A DNA stretch of 15,632 bases from Flavicella sp037132785 (GTDB taxonomy: Bacteria > Bacteroidota > Bacteroidia > Flavobacteriales > Flavobacteriaceae). Location of the stretch: the NCBI RefSeq assembly GCF_037132785.1, contig NZ_JBAHZZ010000079.1, forward strand, positions 1 to 15,632, given 5' to 3'. The notes below the pieces were generated by a model, which saw nothing but the letters and a program-made list of their open reading frames with translations, did no database searches and had not been told where the DNA came from. This document shows positions 7,183 through 15,205 of this stretch, piece after piece. The position numbers and the translations under genes were made by a program. The first letter of the stretch is position 1. Each line of letters starts with the position of its first letter.

Positions 7183-9060
7183 TTAGTCTTTAATTTTTGT
7201 AACCTTATCTAACCAAGTAAATTTTAAAATTATCGTAGTAATTATAAACACCAATAAAGTCACTCCTGTTTTAGGGTAATCCCGAATCATAAAATAAATC
7301 GGTAATAAAATCATACTAGATTGCCAAATAATACCGATGAAACAATTTCCCATATCTGCCCAAAAATTATTGTTTTTTGTCATCTTATTATCTTCAATTT
7401 TAAGCTCATTATAAACAGGACTCCAAAAGCCCCATGGACGTACATTAAAATAAAACTCTTTTAATGTTTTCATACTTGTTGCAGGTGTTAAAAATGTGCC
7501 TAAAAACGACCCTAATAAAGAGACGGTAAAAATGATAGGGAAAACATAAATAACCGACAAGTGTGATAAGTCATATAAAAAAGACCCCTGCTCAAAACCA
7601 TCTTTGCTTTGATCTAATAAAAACTGTAATGTAGCAACTACTAACCCAGAAGTCATCCCCCAGAAATAGCCCCAACCATTAAACCTCCACCAAATCCATT
7701 TTAAAAAATTGGATGCTACATAGCCGCCATATAAGGCACTTGTAATCCATAAAGTTATCGCATTAATAGAATTTGCAAAAAAGCCCATAATCACCCCAAG
7801 AATCACGAGAATTATAGAAGCTAAATGACTGGCCTTTATATAGTGTTTTGGTTCTGCCTCTGGTTTAAAATACTTCTTATAAATATCATTGACAATATAG
7901 GCTGGTCCCGAATTAACAAATGCTGAAAAAGTAGACATAAATGCCGCTAAAAGCCCAGCCAGTAATAGACCTTTTATTCCCACAGGAACATGATTATTAA
8001 TGACATTAGGTAAAATAATTTCTAAATCCCCTAAATTTAAAGTACTAGAAGCTGCCATTTCTGGACCTAAATAGATCAACGCTAATATTACAATTCCTGA
8101 AATAAGTAAATACCTAGGGATAAATAAAACTAAATTGGTAAAACCACTCATATATGCTGCTTCTTTAACAGATCTCGTCGATAAAATTCTTTGCATATCA
8201 TAACTTGGTGTAGGTCCTGCAATACTAGCGAAAAAACCTTTAAACAAACACATTCCAATAAATGCGCCAAACATCTTATATCCCTGAGTATCGATCAGTT
8301 CGTTGAAAGCAGTAAACTGTCCTGTCCAAGACCCTTCTAATGTAGTGCCAAAGAAAATATTACTCCATTCTGTAGAAATAATAGTATTAATTTCAACTTC
8401 TGATACAGTAACAAAGGCATAGATTGCAATTAAAATCCCAGAGATTACCATGATACCATATTGTAATACTTCTGTAGCTACCACAGAAAACATACCTCCT
8501 TTAATTGTGTAAATAGTAGTTAAAAATATAATTAACAAAGCATAACTCTGACTAGATGTAAGTAATAATACATCGTTTAACATGAATGTTGCGTCCCAAG
8601 GAAGGATAATCGTCATAAACTTTCCGACACCTTCGAAAAAATAAGCTATAAAACCTATAGAGGCAATTACGGCAAATATTGCAACGATTAGGTGAGAGGC
8701 TCTTCCTGCTTTATCATCACCAAAACGGGTTAGAATCCACTCTGATCCTGTCATTATATTTGAACGTCTAATCCAAATAGCCAAAAAGACCATAATAAAA
8801 ATTTGGTTCCACACGGGCCACATCCACATAAACATAAAGCTCTTTGCTCCATAAAGGAAAAGCAGACCTACCATCCAAGCAGTTCCTGAAACATCAAACA
8901 TTCCAGATCCATTACTTAAACCGAGGTAATACCACTTTATACTTTTACCTCCTAAGAAATAAGAATCTAAACCTTTTGAAGCACGCTTAGAAGCCCAAAT
9001 ACCGACTCCTAAGGTAAATACTATATATAGTATTATTATTGAAACATCTATAATATCCAT
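7183..9060 (-). CDS. Sodium:solute symporter (SSS family), sugar importer
   Basis: A 625-residue inner-membrane symporter of the SSS family (LeuT fold), long for the family and predicted to have about 14 membrane segments by hydrophobicity. The N-terminal IILYIVFTLGVGIWASKR, the SNGSGMFDVSGTAW segment (49-62), TIKGGMFSVVATEVLQ (185-200) and the family signature with AAFMSTFSAF (372-381) are all present. Ser376, Thr377 and Ser379 lie where Na+ ligands are found in vSGLT-like proteins. The ATG overlaps the TAA of the lipoprotein GH92 by one base (TAATG), which couples their translation, and GH130 follows 38 bp on. This suggests that it imports what GH92 releases (mannose) or what GH130 needs (Man-GlcNAc). 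Substrate cannot be read from sequence. It is the only transporter in the window. Confidence 0.92.
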   Translation of the reverse strand: MDIIDVSIIILYIVFTLGVGIWASKRASKGLDSYFLGGKSIKWYYLGLSNGSGMFDVSGTAWMVGLLFLYGAKSFMFMWMWPVWNQIFIMVFLAIWIRRSNIMTGSEWILTRFGDDKAGRASHLIVAIFAVIASIGFIAYFFEGVGKFMTIILPWDATFMLNDVLLLTSSQSYALLIIFLTTIYTIKGGMFSVVATEVLQYGIMVISGILIAIYAFVTVSEVEINTIISTEWSNIFFGTTLEGSWTGQFTAFNELIDTQGYKMFGAFIGMCLFKGFFASIAGPTPSYDMQRILSTRSVKEAAYMSGFTNLVLFIPRYLLISGIVILALIYLGPEMAASSTLNLGDLEIILPNVINNHVPVGIKGLLLAGLLAAFMSTFSAFVNSGPAYIVNDIYKKYFKPEAEPKHYIKASHLASIILVILGVIMGFFANSINAITLWITSALYGGYVASNFLKWIWWRFNGWGYFWGMTSGLVVATLQFLLDQSKDGFEQGSFLYDLSHLSVIYVFPIIFTVSLLGSFLGTFLTPATSMKTLKEFYFNVRPWGFWSPVYNELKIEDNKMTKNNNFWADMGNCFIGIIWQSSMILLPIYFMIRDYPKTGVTLLVFIITTIILKFTWLDKVTKIKD

Positions 9061-11309
9061 TAGTTTTGTTTGTTTCTATTAATTCCCCATGATTTGTTAG
9101 GCAAGTCACCCATTACAAAATGAAGTATACCACCTTTTAATAGTGTTTTATGTGAAATAGACGTTTGATTAAACGGCTTGCCATTAAGTAAAGCTGATTG
9201 TATATAAATGTTTTTTGAAGACACTTTTTCTGCTTCAATAACAAACGCTTTATCTTCTGAAATATAAATTATTGATTTTTCAAAAATAGGACTTCCAATT
9301 TCATACATTGTTGAAGCGGGATTCATAGGATATAAACCAACCGAACTCAACACATACCATGCGCTCATTTGACCACAGTCTTCATTACCACTCAATCCAT
9401 TTGGAGTTGTGTTGTACTGAGTATCCATTATATGACGTGTCCAATATTGTGTACGCCAAGGTTTATTAGCATCGTTAAACATATAAGCGATATGATGACT
9501 TGGTTCGTTACCATGTGCGTATTGCCCAATTAATCCAGTAATATCTGCTGAAACATTAGTCCCTGTAATTTCAGAACTTTCAGTAAACAATTGCTCTAGC
9601 CGATTTGTAAAAACCTCGTTTCCTCCATGAAGTGAGGCTAATTTTTCAACATCATGAGGAACAAACCAACTATGTTGCCAAGCATTACCTTCGGTATAAT
9701 CAGTATGTAATCTATGGTTAGAATATTTTGGATCAAAAGGTTCATTCCAAGACTTACCGTCTTCTGTTTTCCCTCTCATAAAACCAGTTTCTGCATCAAA
9801 TAAATATTGATAAGCTTTAGAACGATTCAAAAAGAACTTATAATCATCTTCTTTCCCTAAAGCTTTAGCCATTTGTGACACACACCAATCATTATAGGCA
9901 TATTCTAGTGTAATCGTAACGGATTCGTCTAACAAATTATAGGGAATATAACCGTGCTTTTTATAAAGGTCTAATCCACGTTCATCTTGCATCATCGTAG
10001 TCTTCATCGCATGATAAGCCTTTTCTACATTAAAGCCTTTAATTCCTTTTAAATAAGCCTCAACAATTACAGATACAGAGTGATAACCAGTCATGGTATT
10101 TGTTTCATTTCCATAAAGTGTCCAAACAGGAAGTATGTTTTTGGTTTTATAATACTCCAACATAGAATTTATAATGTCCGAAACTTTATCTGGCGCGACC
10201 AATGTTAATAGTGGCTGTTCTGCTCTAAAAGTATCCCAAAGAGAAAGAGTTGAATATGCAGTATATCCCTCAGCAACAACAATGCTATCGTTTTCTTTTC
10301 TAAACTGTCCGTTTTTATCGCTAAAAGTAACGGGTGCAACTTGTGCGTGATACATGGCGGTATAAAAAATTGTTTTAAGTGAGTCAACTTGAGTTTCTAC
10401 TTTAATTTTAGACAGAGCCTCTTCCCACGTTTTTTCTGCTTGTTTTTTTACCGTTTCAAAATCGCCATTATCTAAATTCTCTTTTGCGTTTTCAATACTT
10501 ACAGAAGACAGAGCAACTCTTATTAACAACTCGTTACTAGCATTGTTCTTGAAAAATAACTGAGCAGCAGTTTTTACTCCTTTAGCTGCGTCAGCACTAA
10601 CGTCATTTTTATCACTAACTAAATTTGCTTTATCTATTGCTTTTGAAAACTTAGCGACAAAAAAGACTTTTTGATTTTTTGCCCAACCCGTACTAAAACG
10701 GTGACCCGAAATCGTAAATTCATCTTCAATTTGTAAAGCTGTATTTGTTGCTTTATCCCAATTGATACCAAAACCTAAATTAACAATTACCGATTGCGTT
10801 TCATTTTCATGAAACGTATATTTATGAAATGCCGTTCGTAATGATGACGTTAATTCTACATTTACATTGTGATCTTCAAGAAAAACTTGATAATAACCAG
10901 GAGAGGCTTTTTCGTTTTTATGACTATAAGTAGATGTATAAGTTAATGAATCTCGAGAACTGCTTGTACTACTAAGGTCTACTTCTTTATTAACTGGCAT
11001 AAACAAGACATCAGCCAAATCACCAATACCAGTACCACTTAAGCTTAAATGGCTAAAACCAATAACAATAGAGTCTGAATAATGATAACCTGAGCACCAA
11101 TCCCATTTACTAATCCCATTTACAGGACTCACCTGCAACATTCCAAAAGGAACTGTTGCTCCTGGATATGTATGTCCATGTCCACCAGTACCAATAAAAG
11201 GATCTACAAAACTAATTAATGATTTTGAATTAGTAATATTTTTATCAGTACTTTTACTGCAACCAAAAGCAAAAGCCCCAAGCCAAAAAAGTAATAAAAT
11301 GTTCTTCAT
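9060..11309 (-). CDS. Lipoprotein GH92 alpha-mannosidase, HGNEPSHH-type
   Basis: A 749-residue GH92 exo-alpha-mannosidase and the first gene of the cluster. Residues 1-17 are a lipoprotein signal (AFGC, lipidated Cys17), so it is membrane-anchored in the periplasm or on the cell surface. FVDPFIGTGGHGHTYPGA (34-51) opens the beta-sandwich domain, LWDTFR (357-362) belongs to the helical domain, and HGNEPSHHIAYMFN (599-612) contains the proposed acid Glu602. GNEDCGQMSAW (641-651) is the base and calcium region; its first acid is Glu643 where the other GH92 has Asp. HGNEPSHH is the motif I associate with alpha-1,2-mannosidases, which would remove outer mannose from high-mannose N-glycans. That assignment is inference. 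A promoter 83-114 bases upstream of its ATG should drive this gene and the genes after it. Confidence 0.94.
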   Translation of the reverse strand: MKNILLLFWLGAFAFGCSKSTDKNITNSKSLISFVDPFIGTGGHGHTYPGATVPFGMLQVSPVNGISKWDWCSGYHYSDSIVIGFSHLSLSGTGIGDLADVLFMPVNKEVDLSSTSSSRDSLTYTSTYSHKNEKASPGYYQVFLEDHNVNVELTSSLRTAFHKYTFHENETQSVIVNLGFGINWDKATNTALQIEDEFTISGHRFSTGWAKNQKVFFVAKFSKAIDKANLVSDKNDVSADAAKGVKTAAQLFFKNNASNELLIRVALSSVSIENAKENLDNGDFETVKKQAEKTWEEALSKIKVETQVDSLKTIFYTAMYHAQVAPVTFSDKNGQFRKENDSIVVAEGYTAYSTLSLWDTFRAEQPLLTLVAPDKVSDIINSMLEYYKTKNILPVWTLYGNETNTMTGYHSVSVIVEAYLKGIKGFNVEKAYHAMKTTMMQDERGLDLYKKHGYIPYNLLDESVTITLEYAYNDWCVSQMAKALGKEDDYKFFLNRSKAYQYLFDAETGFMRGKTEDGKSWNEPFDPKYSNHRLHTDYTEGNAWQHSWFVPHDVEKLASLHGGNEVFTNRLEQLFTESSEITGTNVSADITGLIGQYAHGNEPSHHIAYMFNDANKPWRTQYWTRHIMDTQYNTTPNGLSGNEDCGQMSAWYVLSSVGLYPMNPASTMYEIGSPIFEKSIIYISEDKAFVIEAEKVSSKNIYIQSALLNGKPFNQTSISHKTLLKGGILHFVMGDLPNKSWGINRNKQN

Positions 11310-11385
11310 AATTATAATATATAAGGTTGATTGTATAAATTATCATAAATTTAACGACTCTTAAAATTAATTTAGACAGACAACT

Positions 11386-11402
11386 GCTGAACAAAGCTAA
11401 AC
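11386..11402 (-). promoter_or_regulatory. Direct repeat over the -7 box, possible operator
   Basis: On the - strand GTTTAGC (11402-11396) and GTTCAGC (11392-11386) are 7-mers differing at one base, ten bases apart, i.e. one helical turn. They flank and overlap the TAGCTTTG element. Both fit the GTTN[AG][TG] half of the published LytTR-box consensus, though the preceding three bases do not, and the spacing is shorter than usual. Binding by the adjacent LytTR regulator is a guess. Confidence 0.35.
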
Positions 11403-11423
11403 ATCAAAAAACCACAAAACAAA
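11392..11423 (-). promoter_or_regulatory. Bacteroidetes-type promoter of the glycan cluster
   Basis: Read on the - strand, TTTG at 11423-11420 is followed after 20 bp by TAGCTTTG at 11399-11392. This is a perfect match to the -33 TTTG / -7 TAnnTTTG consensus with accepted spacing. Transcription would begin near 11386, giving a leader of about 75 bases before the GH92 ATG. The -33 element lies only 10 bp from the start of the divergent kinase gene, so the two transcripts' control regions overlap. Confidence 0.7.
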
Positions 11424-11433
11424 TCATTTGTAA

Positions 11434-12507
11434 ATGAATTTTAATTCTAAACAATTACATCCAGTATCTTTAAATCATCATATACTTTTTTGGCTCTTAT
11501 ATTTTTTTCTAAACTTTTTTAGATGGGGAAGTTATTTTAATGGAGTTAAAGAATCACCTTATATGTATTCGTTTATAACGAACCTATTAGGTTTCCCTAT
11601 ACATATGGTTTTATGTTATTTAACTATTTATATTCTATTACCTAAATTAGCTTTTAAGAAAAAGTATATCTCATTTATATTTTTAATACTATCCGCAATA
11701 TTTATAATGGTATTTGTTAAATTTAATTTAACATACTACTTGGTCAGCACAAACGTTTGGCCTGAAGGACCTCTACATGTTAGCGAAATGACTGTTGATT
11801 ACACCATCGAAATGATGTTTGGCGAACTTTATGTCATTACATTTACAACCGCTATTAAAACAACATTAGACTTCTTAAAAGAGCATCAACGTGTAGCCAA
11901 TCTTGAAAAAACGCAATTGAAAACCGAACTACTCTTTTTAAAAACTCAAATTTCTCCTCATTTTTTCTTTAACACCCTAAATAACATCTATTCTTTAGCT
12001 ATTCAACAATCTAAAAATACACCTAAAATTATATTAAAATTGTCGGAGTTAATGCGCTATCTCCTTTATGAAACAAAAAACAAGAAACAATCTTTAGAAA
12101 AAGAGATTTTATGCATCCAAAATTATTTGGAGTTAGAACGCATTCGTCATAATAATGGTCTAGAAGTAAACATGTCTATTTCTGGAGATCTAGAAGAAAA
12201 AAAAATAGCTCCAATTCTATTATTAACATTTATAGAAAACGCCTTTAAACATGGAGCAAATAAAAACATTGGAAAAGTTAAAATTGATTTAGATTTCACA
12301 ATTAAAAATAATTTTCTTTATTTTACGATTTCAAACCCAATGCCAAAAATAACAGCACATACAGACCTTTTTGACCGCTCTAGCGGAATAGGTCTAGAAA
12401 ACGTAAAAAAACGCCTTGCTTTAGGGTACAATAAAAAAGATTATAAATTAGTTATCGTAAACAACAACGATTTGTTTGTTGTGAAGCTTAAAATAAAAGT
12501 ATCATGA
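11434..12507 (+). CDS. LytS/YehU-type sensor histidine kinase
   Basis: A 357-residue membrane kinase of the His_kinase (PF06580) class. Four hydrophobic segments occupy about residues 14-30, 45-70, 78-100 and 128-145, with short loops and no large periplasmic domain. A coiled stretch (148-170) leads to SPHFFFNTLNNIYSLA (174-189), whose His176 is the expected phosphorylation site. The ATP-binding part has the N-box FIENAFKHGA (266-275, Asn269) and the G-box GIGLENVKKRL (318-328). The signal sensed is not evident: the membrane part resembles no sugar-binding module. The gene diverges from the glycan cluster and overlaps the next gene by 4 bp (ATGA), so the two are a cognate pair. Regulation of the cluster by this pair is inferred from position only. 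No clear TAnnTTTG promoter was found for it. Confidence 0.92.
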   Translation: MNFNSKQLHPVSLNHHILFWLLYFFLNFFRWGSYFNGVKESPYMYSFITNLLGFPIHMVLCYLTIYILLPKLAFKKKYISFIFLILSAIFIMVFVKFNLTYYLVSTNVWPEGPLHVSEMTVDYTIEMMFGELYVITFTTAIKTTLDFLKEHQRVANLEKTQLKTELLFLKTQISPHFFFNTLNNIYSLAIQQSKNTPKIILKLSELMRYLLYETKNKKQSLEKEILCIQNYLELERIRHNNGLEVNMSISGDLEEKKIAPILLLTFIENAFKHGANKNIGKVKIDLDFTIKNNFLYFTISNPMPKITAHTDLFDRSSGIGLENVKKRLALGYNKKDYKLVIVNNNDLFVVKLKIKVS

Positions 12508-13214
12508 AAATAAAATGCCTAATTATTGATGATGAACCTTTAGCAATCAATATTATCAAAAACTATTTACAACAAATAGATGATTTTGAAATTTCTGAAA
12601 CGTTTAATAATGCCATATACGCATTGAACTTTTTAAAAAGTAATTCAGTAGATGTTATATTTATAGATATTAATATGCCTGTTTTAAATGGTATAAATTT
12701 TATTAAAAGCTTAGAAAACCCTCCTTTATTAATAATTACAAGTGCACACGATCAATTTGCCTTAGAAACTTATGAGCTAGACGTACTTGATTACTTAATA
12801 AAGCCAATAGAGTTTCCTAGATTTATGAAAGCACTTAATAAAATAAACAGGAGAATTAAAAACAATGAAGATCTTAGTTCTAACTCCCAAAATCGTCCTT
12901 ATATTTTTGTTAAAATTGACAAAAAGAAGATGAAAAAGATTTTTTTAGATGAAATTCTAACTGTAGAATCACTAAAAGATTATTTAAAAATAAACACAAC
13001 GACAGGTAGGTATATTATTCACAGTACTCTATCTGATTTTACAAACTTATTACCTTCCAGTGATTTTATAAGAATACACAGGTCTTATACGATAGCTATC
13101 AATAAAATTGAAGCCGTCGAAGGTAATAGTGTAGAAATTGAAGGACTTAGATATGTAATAGGAAGGTCTTATATTGAAGAAGTAAAACATAAAATATTAA
13201 ATTCTTCAATATAA
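12504..13214 (+). CDS. LytTR-family response regulator
   Basis: A 236-residue two-domain regulator. The receiver domain (1-115) has the acid pair Asp9-Asp10, the phospho-acceptor Asp55 in FIDINMP, Ser80 in ITSAHD and Lys100 in YLIKPIEF, so the whole switch is intact. After a linker rich in Asn and Ser (118-130), residues 132-236 form a LytTR DNA-binding domain with VKIDKKKMKKI, EILTVESLKDYLKI (150-163) and FIRIHRSYTIAINKIEAV (188-205). Such regulators bind pairs of short direct repeats and usually activate nearby promoters. Candidate sites lie over the cluster promoter at 11386-11402. Its stop lies 25 bp from the stop of the convergent nagB-like gene. Confidence 0.93.
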   Translation: MKIKCLIIDDEPLAINIIKNYLQQIDDFEISETFNNAIYALNFLKSNSVDVIFIDINMPVLNGINFIKSLENPPLLIITSAHDQFALETYELDVLDYLIKPIEFPRFMKALNKINRRIKNNEDLSSNSQNRPYIFVKIDKKKMKKIFLDEILTVESLKDYLKINTTTGRYIIHSTLSDFTNLLPSSDFIRIHRSYTIAINKIEAVEGNSVEIEGLRYVIGRSYIEEVKHKILNSSI

Positions 13215-13234
13215 GACATACATTCCCTAAGCTA

Positions 13235-13249
13235 TTTTTTTAAAAAAAA
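13235..13249. terminator. T7/A8 tract between convergent genes, possible two-way terminator
   Basis: Seven T followed by eight A lie across the ends of the regulator gene (+) and the NagB fusion (-), and overlap the latter's stop codon at 13240-13242. Either strand presents a U-rich run at the end of its transcript. No GC stem precedes it, so this is a weak candidate. Confidence 0.3.
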
Positions 13250-15147
13250 TACCGTTTAAAGGCCTCAATAGCAGCGTAATCCGCCAAACCTAAATCATTA
13301 TATTTTTTAGCAGTTAACCTATTTCTATCTTCAACTCTTACCCAAAACTCTCTATCATCTTCTCCTTGAAACATTACACCATCTTTTTGTGATTGATGAC
13401 AAAAAATAGCATGTCTCTTTTTTAAAACTTGATCTGGACTCATTGGTACAGCCATTTCAATCTCATAAGGTTCCCACTCATGCCATGCTCCACGGTATAA
13501 CCAAACCCAACAGCCACTCATATAATCTTTATGCTTTAACTCTTCTAAAGAAGCGAATATAGCATCTAGACAAACTTTATGTGTGCCATGAGGGTCCGCT
13601 AAATCTCCTGCTGCATATATTTGGTGAGGCTTTACTTCTTCGATTAAATTAGATATTATATCAATATCTTTTTGAGATAAATTATTTTTACGAACCGTAC
13701 CAGTTTCATAAAAAGGAAGATCTAAAAAATGAACATTGCTATCTGCTAATCCAAGGTATCGAGTTGCAGCAAGTGATTCACTTCGTCTAATTAAACCTTT
13801 TAATTTTCTAATTTCTAAAGCATCTACTTCATTACCCGTTTTAGTTTTCAAACTCTCTATTATCTCATTTGCCCCATTTGAATTTAACGCTTTCGCTATC
13901 TCAGCAAACTTTAAAGTTTCTTCGTCTGATACAGCAATATTTCCAGAAGTTTGGTATGCTATATGTACATCATGACCTTGTTGAACCAATCTATCAAAAG
14001 TTCCCCCCATAGAAATAACATCATCATCTGGATGTGGACTAAAAAGAATCACTCTTTTTCGTTCTGGGTTAGAGCGTTCTGGTCTGTATTTATCGTCCGC
14101 ATTTGGTTTTCCTCCAGGCCATCCTGTAATAGTATGTTGTAATTTATTAAACATTTTAATGTTTAAATTATATGCCGAACCTTCTTCTATCAATAAATCA
14201 GACATACCATTATTATTATAATCTTTATCTGTTAGCTTAAGAAATGGTCTATTCGTTAATTCACTCAACCAAACAACGGCTTTTAACTTAAGTGTTTCTG
14301 TCCATGTACAAGAAGTAACTAACCATGGTGTTTTTACCCTAGTTAATTCTGAAGAGGCTTCTTTATCAAGAATAAACGTGGTATTACCATGCTCTTGCAA
14401 ACATGTAGCTGGAACAAAAGAACTAATTTCACCTTCAACAGTTTCTTTTAAAATGGAAGCTTTACTGATTCCCCAACCTAATAATATAATTCTTTTAGCG
14501 GCATGAACTGTACCAAGCCCCATAGTAATAGCTTTCCTTGGCACATTGTCTAAGCCTAAAAACGACGATGCTGCATCCACTCTAGTAATATGATCTAAAG
14601 TAATACTTCTAGTCCTAGAATTGAAATGAGATCCAGGCTCATTAAAACCGATATGTCCTGTTCTACCTATTCCTAAAAGTTGTAAATCTATCCCTCCTAA
14701 TTCTTGTATTTTTCTATCGTACTCAATGCAATATTCCTGTAATCCTTCACTACTAACATCTCCATTAGGGATATTAATGTTTTCAGGTAATATATCTACA
14801 TGTTTAAAAAGATGTTCATGCATAAAATAAAAATAACTTTGAAGGTTGTTTTTATTCATTGGATAATATTCATCTAAATTAAAAGTTACAACATTAGAAA
14901 AACTTAACCCATCTTCTTTATGCATTCTAACTAATTCTTCATACACTTTAACAGGAGAAGACCCTGTAGACAGCCCTAATACACAGGGAGAATTTAATAA
15001 TTCTTTTTTCTTAATTAGATTTGCAATTTCTTGGGCTACAATTATTGAGGCTTGATATGACGAGTCAAAAATTACATTATGAATCTTTTCAAAACGAGTT
15101 TCTTCAAACTTACCTGCTTCACTATACTTTATTGGTTGAGTATCCAT
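13240..15147 (-). CDS. Glucosamine-6-phosphate deaminase-like (NagB) fused to a PIG-L deacetylase domain
   Basis: A 635-residue cytoplasmic protein with two domains, an architecture known in Bacteroidetes (BT_0258-like). Residues about 25-285 are NagB-like (glucosamine-6-phosphate to fructose-6-phosphate plus ammonia): LGLSTGSSP (57-65) binds phosphate, FNLDEYYPMN (89-98) holds Asp92 matching catalytic Asp72 of E. coli, and GIGRTGHIGFNEPGS (159-173) holds His165 and Glu170 of the relay. The position of E. coli Asp141 is Thr163 here. Residues about 364-580 are PIG-L/LmbE-like, a Zn-dependent deacetylase fold: SPHPDDD (370-376) gives ligands His372 and Asp375, and DPHGTH (518-523) the other His. 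If both halves work, GlcNAc-6-phosphate could be deacetylated and deaminated by one chain; this is inference. The gene stands alone and converges on the two-component genes. The chosen ATG leaves a short N-terminal extension of about 20 residues. Confidence 0.9.
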   Translation of the reverse strand: MDTQPIKYSEAGKFEETRFEKIHNVIFDSSYQASIIVAQEIANLIKKKELLNSPCVLGLSTGSSPVKVYEELVRMHKEDGLSFSNVVTFNLDEYYPMNKNNLQSYFYFMHEHLFKHVDILPENINIPNGDVSSEGLQEYCIEYDRKIQELGGIDLQLLGIGRTGHIGFNEPGSHFNSRTRSITLDHITRVDAASSFLGLDNVPRKAITMGLGTVHAAKRIILLGWGISKASILKETVEGEISSFVPATCLQEHGNTTFILDKEASSELTRVKTPWLVTSCTWTETLKLKAVVWLSELTNRPFLKLTDKDYNNNGMSDLLIEEGSAYNLNIKMFNKLQHTITGWPGGKPNADDKYRPERSNPERKRVILFSPHPDDDVISMGGTFDRLVQQGHDVHIAYQTSGNIAVSDEETLKFAEIAKALNSNGANEIIESLKTKTGNEVDALEIRKLKGLIRRSESLAATRYLGLADSNVHFLDLPFYETGTVRKNNLSQKDIDIISNLIEEVKPHQIYAAGDLADPHGTHKVCLDAIFASLEELKHKDYMSGCWVWLYRGAWHEWEPYEIEMAVPMSPDQVLKKRHAIFCHQSQKDGVMFQGEDDREFWVRVEDRNRLTAKKYNDLGLADYAAIEAFKRYFF

Positions 15148-15195
15148 TAAATGAATTGTTTTAATTAATTGTATAAAACTATATGGTTATGAATA

Positions 15196-15203
15196 CAAAA
15201 ATA
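15196..15203 (-). promoter_or_regulatory. Possible -7 element for the NagB fusion gene
   Basis: TATTTTTG on the - strand matches TAnnTTTG and would start transcription about 40 bases before the ATG. No TTG is found at the usual 17-23 bp; the nearest is only 13 bp away, inside the left arm of the inverted repeat. Activator dependence would be consistent with a poor -33 region. Confidence 0.3.
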
Positions 15204-15205
15204 TC

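Noticed and set aside
10205..10387. 60-codon - frame within the lipoprotein GH92
   Set aside because: Overlaps the catalytic domain of GH92 in another frame and shows no signature.
442..11309. Possible sialic-acid or mannan utilisation locus
   Set aside because: There is no sialidase, NanA-like lyase, GH26 or GH76 gene; glycosylasparaginase with GH92 and GH130 points to N-glycan instead.
13736..14142. Two short + frames antisense to the PIG-L domain
   Set aside because: The NagB/PIG-L frame is continuous with intact motifs on both domains; these are by-products of it.
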